In this document: positions 46,647 through 57,654 of the stretch, in pieces
Numbering within the stretch: the stretch's first letter is position 1
How the letters are laid out: every line of letters starts with the position of its first letter
Assembly: GCF_030247195.1 (NCBI RefSeq)
Contig: NC_080670.1
Location: 28,413,497-28,477,496, forward strand
Source of the DNA: Topomyia yanbarensis
Taxonomy: Eukaryota > Arthropoda > Insecta > Diptera > Culicidae
Length of the DNA: 64,000 nt
Direction of reading: 5' to 3'
Translations under genes and position numbers: made by a program
The notes under the pieces: generated by a model
Seen by the model: only the letters and a program-made list of their open reading frames with translations
The model's database searches: none
What the model was told of the DNA's origin: nothing

Positions 46647-47776
46647 TGTAACCCGTCAGGGTAACAATTTAGCACTGGGTGGAAATATACCTATTTGTGC
46701 GTACTCTCTCCGTAGAGTGTATTGTTATTGCAGCATAACTCACCGCTGCTCATTATGCGCGTTCATGTTTTTGATGTAAATTTCGTTTAAATAATAGTTC
46801 ATGAACGTTGTTATTAGTCCAGATAGGTGTAGTATTTTTTGTTGTGTATTTGTAAATAAATAGCATAGGGTTTAGGTAGGCCACCGCTCTCCTCTTGCTG
46901 CAATAAGTGTGCTGGATATGCTGCACATAGCGATGACAGTTATGCGGCGGTACTGTTTTTTTGGTGCTGGTTTTGGTGTCTGTTTTGGGTCGAGTGAGGA
47001 AGGCGACCATCGAGTTTTTGAGAAAGTGACGGACCACGGCATCAAACAGACGTCCAGATAATTTTTGTCTTTTTCGGGACAGTTCCCCGCCACTAGAAGG
47101 AAGGATTCAGTGCGCGCGTGTGACGGCGATATAAAACCGTCGAATAGTGCCGGCCCGTGGTTCGGGCACTAGTGAAGTGAGTGGTGTTGGTTCGCCGAAG
47201 TGGGACAGCTAACCGTAAAGGAGCATTCTCGCGTCCCCGGCTAAAACCCAAGGAACCGAACACCGACCGTTCTCGCTATAGAGGATAAGTCGAACGAGCC
47301 TAGCTCTCCTCTATAGCTAATGGCCAAGGAGAACGAAGCAGGGTGGACAAAGGTTCCCCCTGGGAAGTGCACTGCGGTGACTTCCGGGATAGCTTGCGGC
47401 GAGCAAGTTGATCCGGCGATAGTTCGCCAACGTCGCTAGGGAGGTTCCAACAAAGGAGCCAAGCTCACCTCCCTAGCTAACCGTAAAGGACCGCTGCCGG
47501 AGCAGCCAACGGAACCCGGACAAGTACGCGGCCGTTGTTGTCCCGGCCTGCCGGAAGGAAACCGCCCGCCTTCCCTTCACCAGCAGCATTGGGATTCCGC
47601 ATCAGCAGCAGTGGAGAGTAGAAGAGAAATAAACACGGTAAACTTAATTCATTTGTTAGTTTACTTTTTTTGTTGTTACGAAAATCCGAAATTCTGTAGA
47701 GGCACCTAGGCCGCCCTGAAAAGAAGGGTTCGCCGGGCAAACCAGAACCCGAGTAGTGGGCAAACCCCTACTTACA
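46647..47776 (+). repeat. 5' LTR
   Basis: TGTAACCCGTCAGGG to CCCCTACTTACA. The first ~385 bp match the 3' LTR almost exactly; from about 47030 to 47620 the two differ by many substitutions and indels; the last ~140 bp are similar again. Confidence 0.88.
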
Positions 47777-47795
47777 TTTGGCGCACAGCGCAAAA
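47777..47795 (+). promoter_or_regulatory. Putative primer binding site
   Basis: TTTGGCGCACAGCGC directly follows the 5' LTR. TGGCGC at this place is common in gypsy elements primed by a tRNA 3' CCA end. The tRNA was not identified. Confidence 0.5.
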
Positions 47796-48186
47796 CACAC
47801 TGAAAAAAATATTTTCCTATTTTGGAAAATATTTTTTTCTTCCGGAGTGTGGGGTGCTTCTACTAAATCTAGGATTTTCGTAGAACAGTCGGTGAGGTTT
47901 CTTCCGCAATATTGTTCCGCGGTCGTATTATTTATTTATTTACATTTTTGGTATTGTTTTTTGATTTTTGCATTTTCTTTTTTGTCCGAATTTGTGGATT
48001 GCGTTGTTTGTGTTTGGTCTGCCGGACGAGTAGTTTGAAGGTTGTTGTTATTATTCGGTTGCGGTGGCCAATCGCCTTGAATTCTCAATCCGGTTTGAGA
48101 CATTTTTGGAACAGCTTGATTTCCTGAAATTTTAAGGGAATCGTTAGTGGGCGAAAAATCGAAAATAATACCGTATCAGTACTTAC

Positions 48187-50361
48187 ATGCTTTGTGTCTT
48201 GGTGATTTCTTCCAATATAGCGCAAGTTATGATGGCGTTGGAGAAATTCAACCAAGCGTGTGTGTTCATGCGCGTCGATCATTTGCATTTCGATGAGCTG
48301 GATTTTGAGTTGCTATCTCGAAGCATTTTTATCTCTCCTGATTCGGATCTTTCGGGTGTCCAGCGGCAGCGGCGTCTTCGGGGAATTTTGTCGCATGAGC
48401 GGTCGTCTCGGAGGGAATTAGTACGCAATTTCCGGGGTGACGTGGGTGAAGAAAAGGAGATCTGCCTTGGTAAATTACTAACAATCAAGGAAGATCTCCA
48501 GTACCGGTGCCCAAACAAAGAGATTTACCGAACACGGTTGCTTCATTTGGGGTCTAGGCTCCAGGTTATCCGAAATTATGCGGCAGGGGAGGTCAACCAG
48601 GAAATTTCGGGGTTGCTGGAGGAAGTTCTAGCAGTTTATGCCAGTCATTTCAGCGACGAACAGGCAGCACTTCCTCCCGACAACCAAGAAGGGGAGGATG
48701 GAGAAATTTTGGGAGATTTGCTGAGTACAGACGTACCTGCAATTCCACAGGGATCCAATCCTTCCGATAACGAAGGATCTCTTTCCAAACAGCTCGTAGG
48801 AGACGACCTGTTGCGTGTCTTGTGCGAGATGAGGGACGAGATTCGACAATTGCGACAGCAATCCGACGATAATAAAGCCCTAGCGTCTCAGGGGTCTGAT
48901 GCTTTTTCAAAAGCTACCGAAACGCTAATGGGCGGGATTGCTTCACTGACAACAATTTCGTCAGTTTTGAGAAAGACGGTTCAAGAAGTTGTCTCACTTC
49001 GTGAATCCGTGAATGAACTTCGGGCACTAGTACATCAGAAAGAAAGTGCTTCCGAGAAGGATCTGCAGACCGATCTGGAAGATTTGCGTTTGATGGACGT
49101 ACCCGATTCATTTGATGCACCAGAGATTCCTCGCCCAACACTGGCGCCCAGTCCCGATCAATTTGTGTTGAAGCGAGGATTCTCGGGTCAACAAAATATA
49201 TGTCCATCACTTCCAATCGAGAAACCGAAACAGAATACCGGATTCACAGCCCCGTACCAAACTCAGAACCAGCCTCACGTTCCTGAATGGACCGAACAGC
49301 GGACGGGACCATCCTATCCGAACTTTTCAATATCTACCAACGCGGGAAATGGATCGATGGCAGCCCCAAGAAATTACTCGCGTAACCCGCAACGCGTCGC
49401 TGATTGGAAAATTCGGAAGTATGCTGGAACTGATGAAGGAACGGGACTAAATGAATTCTTGGACACCGTAGCGAGTTACGCTGCGTGTGAGCAAATGTGC
49501 GAAGACGAACTTTTCAATTCTGCGATGCATTTGTTCACTGGCAATGCTTTGACCTGGTATCAGGCTATGCGTGCGCAAAACCGGTTGTTTAACTGGAACC
49601 ATCTTGTTTGCGAGCTCAAGGTAAATTTTGTTCATCCTGAACTTGATGCTACGCTTAAAATGAAGGCTCTCCAGCGTCGGCAGATGCGTAACGAATCTTT
49701 CCAGGAATACTTCCTGGAAATGGAAAAAATATTTCGTGCTATGACGGTTCCAATGGCACCGAGCGAAAAACTCGACGTGCTCAAGCGGAAGCTGAAAGCC
49801 GATTATAAACAAATGCTGATTCTCAGGCCAGTGAACACGCTTTCAGAATTGATGAGTCTTGGTAAATCGATCGACGCCTCCAAGACGCCGATTTATCAGA
49901 AAGTATTCGGTTCTTCTCGGGAAGTTGCTGCTTATTCTGATAATCCACCACAAAACAAACAAAAACAAAATAATCAAAACCAAAAGGGAGGTGGACAGAA
50001 TAACGGCAACGCAAAATCCAAAACGTTTTGGAACAAGAATGCCAAACCGGCAGGTCTTGATTCAAGCAAGCCTCCTGACAACCAGAAAAAGAAACAGCAA
50101 GGGAATCAGGACGGCAAGAATCTCGAAGGAAACAATCAAAAACCGATCGAACCACCGCAGAAACCTATAATGTGTCTGGAGTATTTGGTGGAAAAGCATC
50201 GTCCTCCCGTGCTCGGCGTCTGCTACAATTGTGGAGACAAAGGACATGAATTTGAGGAATGCCGGAAACCAAATCGGGTCTTCTGCATCGTGTGTGGTTT
50301 TAAAGGATTTGATGTTTCTCGTTGCCCTTACTGCCTAAAAAACGGGATCAGAACCAACTGA
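48187..50361 (+). CDS. Gag polyprotein of the Ty3/gypsy element
   Basis: 724 residues from the first ATG of the frame; a start at Met15 or Met16 (MMALEKFN) is equally possible. The N-terminal third is charged and probably partly coiled coil (HQKESASEKDLQTDLEDL). A retrotransposon-gag fold lies near residues 430-560, with LFTGNALTWYQAMRAQNR and SFQEYFLEMEKIFRAM. A Gln/Asn/Lys-rich linker follows, then a CCHC knuckle CYNCGDKGHEFEEC near residues 679-692 and a second cysteine cluster FCIVCG...CPYC. The stop at 50359-50361 lies inside the stem-loop of the frameshift signal. It forms the cytoplasmic particle that packages the element RNA. Confidence 0.93.
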   Translation: MLCVLVISSNIAQVMMALEKFNQACVFMRVDHLHFDELDFELLSRSIFISPDSDLSGVQRQRRLRGILSHERSSRRELVRNFRGDVGEEKEICLGKLLTIKEDLQYRCPNKEIYRTRLLHLGSRLQVIRNYAAGEVNQEISGLLEEVLAVYASHFSDEQAALPPDNQEGEDGEILGDLLSTDVPAIPQGSNPSDNEGSLSKQLVGDDLLRVLCEMRDEIRQLRQQSDDNKALASQGSDAFSKATETLMGGIASLTTISSVLRKTVQEVVSLRESVNELRALVHQKESASEKDLQTDLEDLRLMDVPDSFDAPEIPRPTLAPSPDQFVLKRGFSGQQNICPSLPIEKPKQNTGFTAPYQTQNQPHVPEWTEQRTGPSYPNFSISTNAGNGSMAAPRNYSRNPQRVADWKIRKYAGTDEGTGLNEFLDTVASYAACEQMCEDELFNSAMHLFTGNALTWYQAMRAQNRLFNWNHLVCELKVNFVHPELDATLKMKALQRRQMRNESFQEYFLEMEKIFRAMTVPMAPSEKLDVLKRKLKADYKQMLILRPVNTLSELMSLGKSIDASKTPIYQKVFGSSREVAAYSDNPPQNKQKQNNQNQKGGGQNNGNAKSKTFWNKNAKPAGLDSSKPPDNQKKKQQGNQDGKNLEGNNQKPIEPPQKPIMCLEYLVEKHRPPVLGVCYNCGDKGHEFEECRKPNRVFCIVCGFKGFDVSRCPYCLKNGIRTN

Positions 50362-53300
50362 AGTCGCAGTTGGCAGTAAAGCAGCGCTCCAAAGAACAAC
50401 TAACAATCCATCCCCAGATTTACGACAGTTTTCGACCGGCTCGTGATGAGGACTATGATAATTCGTTGTCTGTCGAAACCATCGTCCTTGACGACCCGTT
50501 CGATAACCGTCCATTTGCAATTGTCGCTGTGTACGGCAAATCCTTCAAAGCCTTGCTCGACAGTGGTAGTAACGCCACAATTATAACTAAAAAGCTATAC
50601 CGAAAGTTTTCGAAAAGTCCCTTGAAAAGGTTGGAACGACCATTCGAACTACGTTCTGCAAATGGTCAATCCTTACCAATCATTGGACAAGCGTATCTCC
50701 CGTATACTTTTCAAAATTTGACAAAGGTCCTATGGACTCTTGTAGTAGTGCATCTGACCGTCAACTCCATTCTAGGTATGGACTTTTGGCGCGCCTTTGG
50801 GATTTCTCCTGAGATACAAAACTGTGCTCTGTTGAACTCAGGTCAGGAATCAGAAGACGATGAAGAAGATGAAGTACCGCGTGAGTCGATACTCACTTCG
50901 GAACAGTTAGCGCGCGTAGAAGAAGTAAAGAAGTGTTTCCAGGCAGTAGAGCCCGGAAAGCTAAGCCCAACCTCATTCACAGAGCACAGGATTGTCATCA
51001 AAGATGAATTCCAAGGTGCGGCACCCGTTTGCCGATTTCCTTATCACATGAGCCCAAAGAAACTGTCAAAGGTCTGGGAAGAGGTTGACCGATGGCGGTC
51101 TATGGGAATTATCGAGGAGTCTGATTCGGATTGGTCGCTTAATATTGTGGCTGTCACGAAACCAGACGACTCAATCCGCCTTTGTCTAGACGCTAGGCCT
51201 CTCAATGAGCGTACTGTACGGGATGCATACCCTTTGCCCCACCCTGGGCGAATATTGGGCGGCTTACCCAAGGCGAAGTACCTGTCTACCATAGACTTGA
51301 AGGAGGCCTTTCTCCAGGTACCCCTGGCTAAGGATAGTCGCAAATATACCGCTTTCAGTGTTCCCGGCAGGGGTATGTTCCAATTTACTCGTCTACCATT
51401 TGGTCTCGTCAACAGCCCCGCTACTCTGGCGCGACTGATGGACCAGGTTCTAGGACGCGGTAAATGGGAACCTTACGTTTTCGTCTACCTAGATGACATC
51501 ATCGTCGTAAGCGAAACCTTCGAGCATCACATACAGTTGCTCAAAGCAGTGGCCGATTGTCTAGCAAGAGCTAACCTAACCATCAATTTGGAAAAATCCC
51601 GTTTTGGAGTCCCCGAACTAAAGTTTCTTGGTTATTTGTTGAATCGGGACGGACTCAAGGTCAATCCTGACAAAATTCAGCCGATTCTCGACTACGAGAG
51701 ACCGGTTACCGTGACGAAACTTCGTCGTTTCCTCGGTATGTGCGGTTATTACCGCCGCTTCATTGATCGGTTCAGTGAGGTCACTGCTCCCTTGAGCGAT
51801 CTGCTCAAAACGAAAACCAAGAGCTTAGTTTGGAACTCCGAGGCAGAACTCGCGTTCCTTAAAATTAAGGAACTTCTAGTCACTCCTCCAGTTTTAGTCC
51901 CACCAGACTTCTCCAAAGAATTCATTCTTCAGACAGACGCTAGTGACGTAGCAGTCGCTGCTGTTCTGGTGCAGGAGTATCCCGAGGGTGAGAAAGTAGT
52001 TGCTTACATTTCGCACAAACTGACCACTCCCCAAAGGAACTATCATGCAACTGAAAAGGAAGGTCTGGCGGTGATAATGGCGGTTGAACACTTTCGAGGT
52101 TACTTGGAAGGTTATCATTTTCGACTGGTCACTGATTCGTCAGCGATTACATGGATACTGAAGACTAAATGGAAAACCAGTTCACGTTTGAGTCGTTGGA
52201 GTTTAGAATTGCAACTCTACGACATGTCTATTGAGCACCGGAAAGGCAAGGACAATGTCGTTCCAGATGCGTTATCCCGGGCCATAGCAGCCGTTTCCGC
52301 TTTGTCCACCTCAGACTGGTACTGTTCCATGAAGTCCAAAGTTATCCAAAATCCTGACGACTATGCCGACTTCAAAGTAGAAAATGATCAACTTTTCAAG
52401 TATGTAAACTCGAAAGTTGTTCCGTGCGACTCGCGGTTCAGTTGGAAACTCGTCCCAGCACCCGAGTTCCGTCAAGATTTGATTCAACGTACCCACGAAA
52501 ATTTGCTTCACGTGGGATACGATAAAACGATCCACGAAGTGCAGTTACGATATTACTGGCCTCGTATGGGATCTGAAGTACGAAAGTTTATTCGAGAATG
52601 TGGGACGTGCAAGGAAATCAAAGCTCCTTTCGTCCCAGTCCAGCCCGAAATGGGTCAGTCGCGTGCGAGTAATGCACCATGGCGAATGGTTTCTGTGGAC
52701 TATATTGGTCCTCTTCCAAAAAGCAAACGTGGCAATCAACACTTGCTTGTCGTCCTCGACGTCTTCAGCAAGTACGTCATGTTAACCCCCGTTCGCAAAA
52801 TCGCTAGTACATCACTCTGTACGATACTACGCGAACAGTGGTTCAATCGCCATGGTAGCCCGGAAATTCTGCTAAGCGACAATGCCTCCACTTTCACCTC
52901 GAAGGAGTTCAGTCAATTCATAAAAGAAACCAACGTCAAACATTGGCTGAATTCCCGCTATCATTCGCAGGCTAACCCAGTGGAGCGAACAAATCGCTCG
53001 ATAAACACCGCAATCCGGGCATATGCTCGAACCGAGCAGCGCAACTGGGATGTCCACATCACCGATGTGGAGCGCATCCTAAATACTACCGTTCATTCCT
53101 CCACTGGGTTTAGTCCTCATTTCATTATACACGGGTGTGAAATGGCATCTGCCGATGACTTCAGCAGGATTTCCGGTGAGGGTGACCTAGAAACAAGACA
53201 CCAACAGATAGACAAAATCCGGGAGATTGTGATCAAAAATTTGGCAAAGGCAAGCGAGGGCATTCGACATCAGTACAACTTGCGTCATCGAAAGTTCTCC

Positions 53301-53501
53301 AAACCTTTTGAAACGGGACAAATGGTGTACCGTCGAAACATGAAGTTGTCGAATGCACTCGAGTCGTACAATGCTAAACTTGGATCACAATACTTACCGG
53401 CTAAAATTGTCTCAAAAAAGGGTGTATCCTCCTACGAGCTGGAGGATTTAGCAGGTAAAAATCTCGGAGTTTGGCCAGCAAATCTCCTTAAACCAGCATA
53501 A
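50322..53501 (+). CDS. Pol polyprotein (protease, RT, RNase H, integrase)
   Basis: Open for 1059 residues in the -1 frame relative to gag, overlapping it by 40 nt, so translation is expected through the frameshift site rather than from its own ATG. Aspartic protease active site LLDSGSN (Asp80). Reverse transcriptase has LPFGLVNSPATLARLMDQVL and YLDDIIVVS (Asp391, Asp392). RNase H has the first acidic residue in TDAS (Asp539). Integrase has an HHCC finger ending CGTCK, then Asp793 in VDYIG, Asp853 in SDNA and Glu888 in PVERTN (34 residues between the last two). All catalytic residues seen are intact. Clade within Ty3/gypsy not assigned. Confidence 0.95.
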   Translation: MPLLPKKRDQNQLKSQLAVKQRSKEQLTIHPQIYDSFRPARDEDYDNSLSVETIVLDDPFDNRPFAIVAVYGKSFKALLDSGSNATIITKKLYRKFSKSPLKRLERPFELRSANGQSLPIIGQAYLPYTFQNLTKVLWTLVVVHLTVNSILGMDFWRAFGISPEIQNCALLNSGQESEDDEEDEVPRESILTSEQLARVEEVKKCFQAVEPGKLSPTSFTEHRIVIKDEFQGAAPVCRFPYHMSPKKLSKVWEEVDRWRSMGIIEESDSDWSLNIVAVTKPDDSIRLCLDARPLNERTVRDAYPLPHPGRILGGLPKAKYLSTIDLKEAFLQVPLAKDSRKYTAFSVPGRGMFQFTRLPFGLVNSPATLARLMDQVLGRGKWEPYVFVYLDDIIVVSETFEHHIQLLKAVADCLARANLTINLEKSRFGVPELKFLGYLLNRDGLKVNPDKIQPILDYERPVTVTKLRRFLGMCGYYRRFIDRFSEVTAPLSDLLKTKTKSLVWNSEAELAFLKIKELLVTPPVLVPPDFSKEFILQTDASDVAVAAVLVQEYPEGEKVVAYISHKLTTPQRNYHATEKEGLAVIMAVEHFRGYLEGYHFRLVTDSSAITWILKTKWKTSSRLSRWSLELQLYDMSIEHRKGKDNVVPDALSRAIAAVSALSTSDWYCSMKSKVIQNPDDYADFKVENDQLFKYVNSKVVPCDSRFSWKLVPAPEFRQDLIQRTHENLLHVGYDKTIHEVQLRYYWPRMGSEVRKFIRECGTCKEIKAPFVPVQPEMGQSRASNAPWRMVSVDYIGPLPKSKRGNQHLLVVLDVFSKYVMLTPVRKIASTSLCTILREQWFNRHGSPEILLSDNASTFTSKEFSQFIKETNVKHWLNSRYHSQANPVERTNRSINTAIRAYARTEQRNWDVHITDVERILNTTVHSSTGFSPHFIIHGCEMASADDFSRISGEGDLETRHQQIDKIREIVIKNLAKASEGIRHQYNLRHRKFSKPFETGQMVYRRNMKLSNALESYNAKLGSQYLPAKIVSKKGVSSYELEDLAGKNLGVWPANLLKPA
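50337..50373 (+). promoter_or_regulatory. -1 ribosomal frameshift signal between gag and pol
   Basis: Slippery heptamer A AAA AAC (50337-50343) in the gag reading phase. A 10-nt spacer follows, then a stem CCAACTG (50354-50360) pairing with CAGTTGG (50367-50373) around a 6-nt loop. After a -1 slip the reading continues as RDQNQLKSQLAV in pol. Confidence 0.9.
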
Positions 53502-55394
53502 AAACTTTTCCGTGCCGTCTGTGGACTGACGGTATGCTTTTATATGGATTACCCACTTGGGAGTTTTCCAAAAGCAGCCGTCAGTTCCCGACGGCAACAA
53601 CACGGACTTTGGTCCGAATAAAAAAAAACAATAAACATTTCTCCGTCTTCTCTATTTTTATTGTGGAAGACCAACTCTGCCGCGAGAAGGTTCTTCAACA
53701 CCTTCTTGCAATTTTTCAGAGCCACACTCTCGCAGTGTGGTAAACAAACACTCGCACGAAATATATGCTCCGGCCCCGATGACGACTACGGTAGGGTGGA
53801 ATACTCTATTAAAAAAAACACTAATCTTATACCGTGCCGTTCTCCCGGGCACCGGACGCATCTAAATACACTACCTGCCGTGTTCGGCAAACAAATACAA
53901 AAAAATTCTTTTGCGCCCCACTCGCGCAGTGAGGTAACCAAATTATCCACTAATTTGCTTTGCTCCGGCGGTCGAGACGGTTACGGTAAACAAAACTTTC
54001 TTACCAAACCAGTACCAGTGTTTGGAAGAAACAAAACGAACCAATCGTACCGTCTTTTCACCGCCGGATGCATACACATCATTCTTCTGCCGTGTTCGGC
54101 AACATAAAATTTTTCAAAAACCCCTTTCACTAGGGGGACACCAGCACCTACGGGTGCACTAAATTATATAAAATCTCCTTGTTGGGAGCACAAAATCACT
54201 ACTCCCTTTCCCAATAGGGACACAAACATTAGTACGGCTAATTCCCGACCGAAATAATACTCGAAATCTCGCGGAAACGGTAAAAAAATCGCGAATAAAA
54301 ACAATTTGCGACGCCGATTTCGCGTATTGTTTTGATGATGATTCAGTCATCCATTCAGGTGGATGATATCATCATCATTTTTGACACTTTCCTCGATGTT
54401 CGCACCAATGCTCTGCATCATTCAGGTGTAGCCCGATTCGGATCAGGATGGTATGGGTGTTAGCGGGAGATGTGGGTTAAAAAAGCGCCACGCATCTTCG
54501 ATCTCGAATCGACTAATAAAATTTTATTTCGCATAATTTTGGGTTTGTGGTTAAACCTGGGGTGGTTCGCTTGATTCCAGCGGGAATCATTTTGATCTGT
54601 TTAAATTATGCGAAAGACATTCTTTGGTCCCTCTCAAACGTTTCTTTTGCCATGTACGAAGCGTTTTGAGGCGAAAAGGGACGAATATACTAACATTTTG
54701 TCCGGAATGTCTGCGAGTGGGAGAAATTATGACGTGTTAAGCGGTATTGTATGAGTGAATGTATGTGTGCAGAATCGAACAGTGAATGAATGCATGTGTG
54801 AATGACAAGATAAAATTGTTTTGGGGTTAATTCGAAGTTCTTATCGGAATGTGAATGATCGAGCAGGCCAGTGATTGAGGATGAATGAATGGGATTGTGT
54901 GAATGTATTTGGATTGAATCCCCAACACAGGTGTTTAGTACTGGTATCGTAAGGACACGTAAGACATTTCTGGACAGTCGATGAAAAAGAACAATATAAT
55001 GCCGACAACCGTTCCCCTGCAAGTTGAAACATTGAAAATTGTCAATGCCACTTGCAGAATTTTGGGAATATCGAGTTGTTACCGATCTTGTTTTCGGATT
55101 GGATTTAGGGTTCAACCCATAGCCGAGTAATGACGATGGCTGATAGCCTCTCGCTTCGCGTATGCTGTCAGTATTATCAGACCAAACACAGGCAAACTTT
55201 TCACCAATGAGGACATCCGGTCGATTTTTTTTTTGATGAATTTTGATAAATTGCGGAAGAAATAATTAGGTGTAGTTAGTTTTTCTTTGTTTATTTATTT
55301 ATTTATTCATTGCGTATTATTATTGTATCGGTGTTAGGTGCTAGGTTAGAAAAAAAATTGTTGCCAATTTTTTTCCACCCGGTGTGGGCGAGAT
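53502..55394 (+). other. 3' non-coding region of the Ty3/gypsy element
   Basis: 1.9 kb without a recognisable frame. Two diverged repeat units, about 53715-53880 and 53915-54080, share GCAGTG-GGTAA, TGCTCCGGC and TGCCGTGTTCGGCA. No env-like protein seen. A weak purine-rich stretch (GGTGTGGGCGAGAT) precedes the 3' LTR and may serve as polypurine tract. Confidence 0.6.
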
Positions 55395-56528
55395 TGTAAC
55401 CCGTCAGGGTAACAATTTAGCACTGGGTGGAAATATACCTATTTGTGCGTACTCTCTCCGTAGAGTGTATTGTTATTGCAGCATAACTCACCGCTGCTCA
55501 TTATGCGCGTTCATGTTTTTGATGTAAATTTCGTTTAAATAATAGTTCATGAACGTTGTTATTAGTCCAGATAGGTGTAGTATTTTTTGTTGTGTATTTG
55601 TAAATAAATAGCATAGGGTTTAGGTAGGCCACCGCTCTCCTCTTGCTGCAATAAGTGTGCTGGATATGCTGCACATAGCGATGACAGTTATGCGGCGGTA
55701 CTGTTTTTTTGGTGCTGGTTTTGGTGTCTGTTTTGGGTCGAGTGAGGAAGGCGACCATCGAGTTTTTTAGAGAGTGACGGACCACGGCATCGAACAGACG
55801 CCTGATCAGTTTTGTGTTTTTCGGACAGTTTCCCGCCACCATAACCAGTACGGTATAGTGCGCGTGTGGACGGTAAAAATACCCGTCAGAAAGTGCCGGC
55901 CCGTGGTTCGGGTACTCGTTTGTTTCTGGTGCTGGATCGCCGTCGGGGGAAGCTAATTATCAAGGAGCTTTCGCTTCCCCGGCTAACCGTAAAGGATCCT
56001 GACGCACCATTCCGCCCTCGCTTGGAAGGATAAGCCGAACGAGCTTTGCTCTCCTTCCCAGCTAATAGCCAAGGAGGGTGAAGCAGGGTGGACAACGGCT
56101 CCCCCTGGGAAGAACACTGCGGTGTCTTCCGGGATTCTTTGCGGGGAGCGAAGAATCCGGTGATTCATCACCACCGTCGCTAGGGAGGTTCCAACAAAGG
56201 AGCCAAGCTCACCTCCCTAGCTAAAAGACAAGGACCGCTGCCGGAGCAGCCAACGAAGATACGACCGAAGGAGAACGTGGCCGTTGTTGACCCGGCCGGT
56301 CGGAAGAAGCCGCCCGCCTTTCCGCCCGCAGCAGTGAATCACCAGCAGCCGTAGTGAAGTGGAGGGAGAGTGGACACAGCAAATAAAAGTTGGTAAATTT
56401 AGGTTATTTGTTTGTTTACTTTTTGTTGTGAAACGAAAATCCGAAATTCTGTAGGAGCACCTAGGCCGCCCTGAAAGGAAGGGTCCGCCGGGCAATTAAG
56501 AACCCGAGTAGTGGGCAAACCCCTACTT
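55395..56528 (+). repeat. 3' LTR
   Basis: TGTAACCCGTCAGGG to CCCCTACTT. The first ~385 bp are nearly identical to the 5' LTR, then it becomes closer to the solo LTR at 45100-45978 (shared GGAAGAACACTGCGGTGTCT, GGGATTCTTTGCGGGGAG). Confidence 0.9.
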
Positions 56529-56704
56529 AGTAGTTGTTCACCCAACCGACTAAACTTAAATCTCTTGTGTCTCGCAAACCTCATCCATCCGGGGCAACCG
56601 TTAAGTGCTGTTTTGTGTTCTTACTTATTTTGTTTTGTGTTAATCGTCATGTTTTTATCCATAGCTACTTTCCCTTACTTGCTATCCAACCTTCGCGATA
56701 CATC

Positions 56705-57592
56705 CCCAAGTAACCAATAAGCATTATAACGTAGCCTAATATCTGCTTTAGATCCACATATAAAGCTGTCCTATAAAGCCGTGAAGCCCTAAATACTTAT
56801 ATAATGCTGATATTATGCCAGAAAAGGCGAAATATAGTGCTATTACTGTGCAGAGATTGACAGCTCGTTTCTGCAGTACTAATGCTATTATATAGCAAAA
56901 GCGTACAAATGTCAAATTTGAAAGCCTTATATTGGCACTGCTAAAACTATTAAAAAGCTTCAGTTGGTTGTCATTGTCCGCCATGGTTTTGAAACCATTT
57001 CTTATGTTTCCTTTCGGTATGATGAGCAAAAAGGAAAAATTTTAAAATAAAATATTCTGTTTAAAACCGTAATTGACTCTGTTTTAATTGCATTGTAATG
57101 AATATCCTTAATGGGTTTTCGTTCTCACATGATATGAATGTTTACGAAAATTACCTTTAGTAAGTCTCGAACTGAGGTACCTTGCCTCGTCCTTCACGGT
57201 AAGTGCGCTGCGTTTGCTTCCTGGACTATATTGCATATGTTTGATTGAAATGAAATATGCCGAATATAATCTTCAAGAAGAGTTGCATAACAAATAAACC
57301 CACAGCAATACAATGGCATTATATCAGCTTCTTATTTGCTCTATAATGGCATTAAATGCACTTGTAAAGCTTACATGCTTTAAAGATCCTTGAAGCATGT
57401 ACGCGTTATATCAGCTTTATATACGCATATAGAGCAAGCTATAATGCTATATGTCGGCTGTGCAGTTATGCATTATTGATGCTAATATAGAGCTTTGTTG
57501 CGTTGTTAATGCTGTAATAGAGTTTCAATGCAACATTAGTGCAAATGTATAGCCAATATAGTGCAATGGCTTAATGCTTATGGTTACTTGGG
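56705..57592. mobile_element. 888-bp TIR element (CCCAAGTAACC) rich in inverted subrepeats
   Basis: Left CCCAAGTAACCAATAAGCAT, right complement CCCAAGTAACCATAAGCATT. The interior has many short repeats of the type ATATAATGC and TATAAAGC in both orientations. No coding capacity. A related scrap lies near 17900-17985. Target duplication unclear. Confidence 0.75.
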
Positions 57593-57654
57593 TCTGACCT
57601 GCTCAGGTCTGCTGCAAATATCGTCACCTGTTGAGACATGAACCGATTCGGAGG

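Larger units (their letters stand above)
46647..56528 (+). mobile_element. Full-length Ty3/gypsy LTR retrotransposon, 9.9 kb
   Basis: LTR, gag, pol, 3' region, LTR. AGTA target duplications at 46643-46646 and 56529-56532. The pol order protease-RT-RNase H-integrase places it in Ty3/gypsy. No env-like frame follows pol. Both coding frames are uninterrupted, so the insertion should be young, yet the two LTRs differ strongly outside their first 385 bp. The 3' LTR appears to lack the last three bases (ACA) present in the 5' LTR and the solo LTR. Confidence 0.93.

Noticed and set aside
53661..54107. Possible env gene in the Ty3/gypsy 3' region
   Set aside because: The 148-codon frame has no signal peptide, membrane anchor or cleavage motif and overlaps diverged non-coding repeats.
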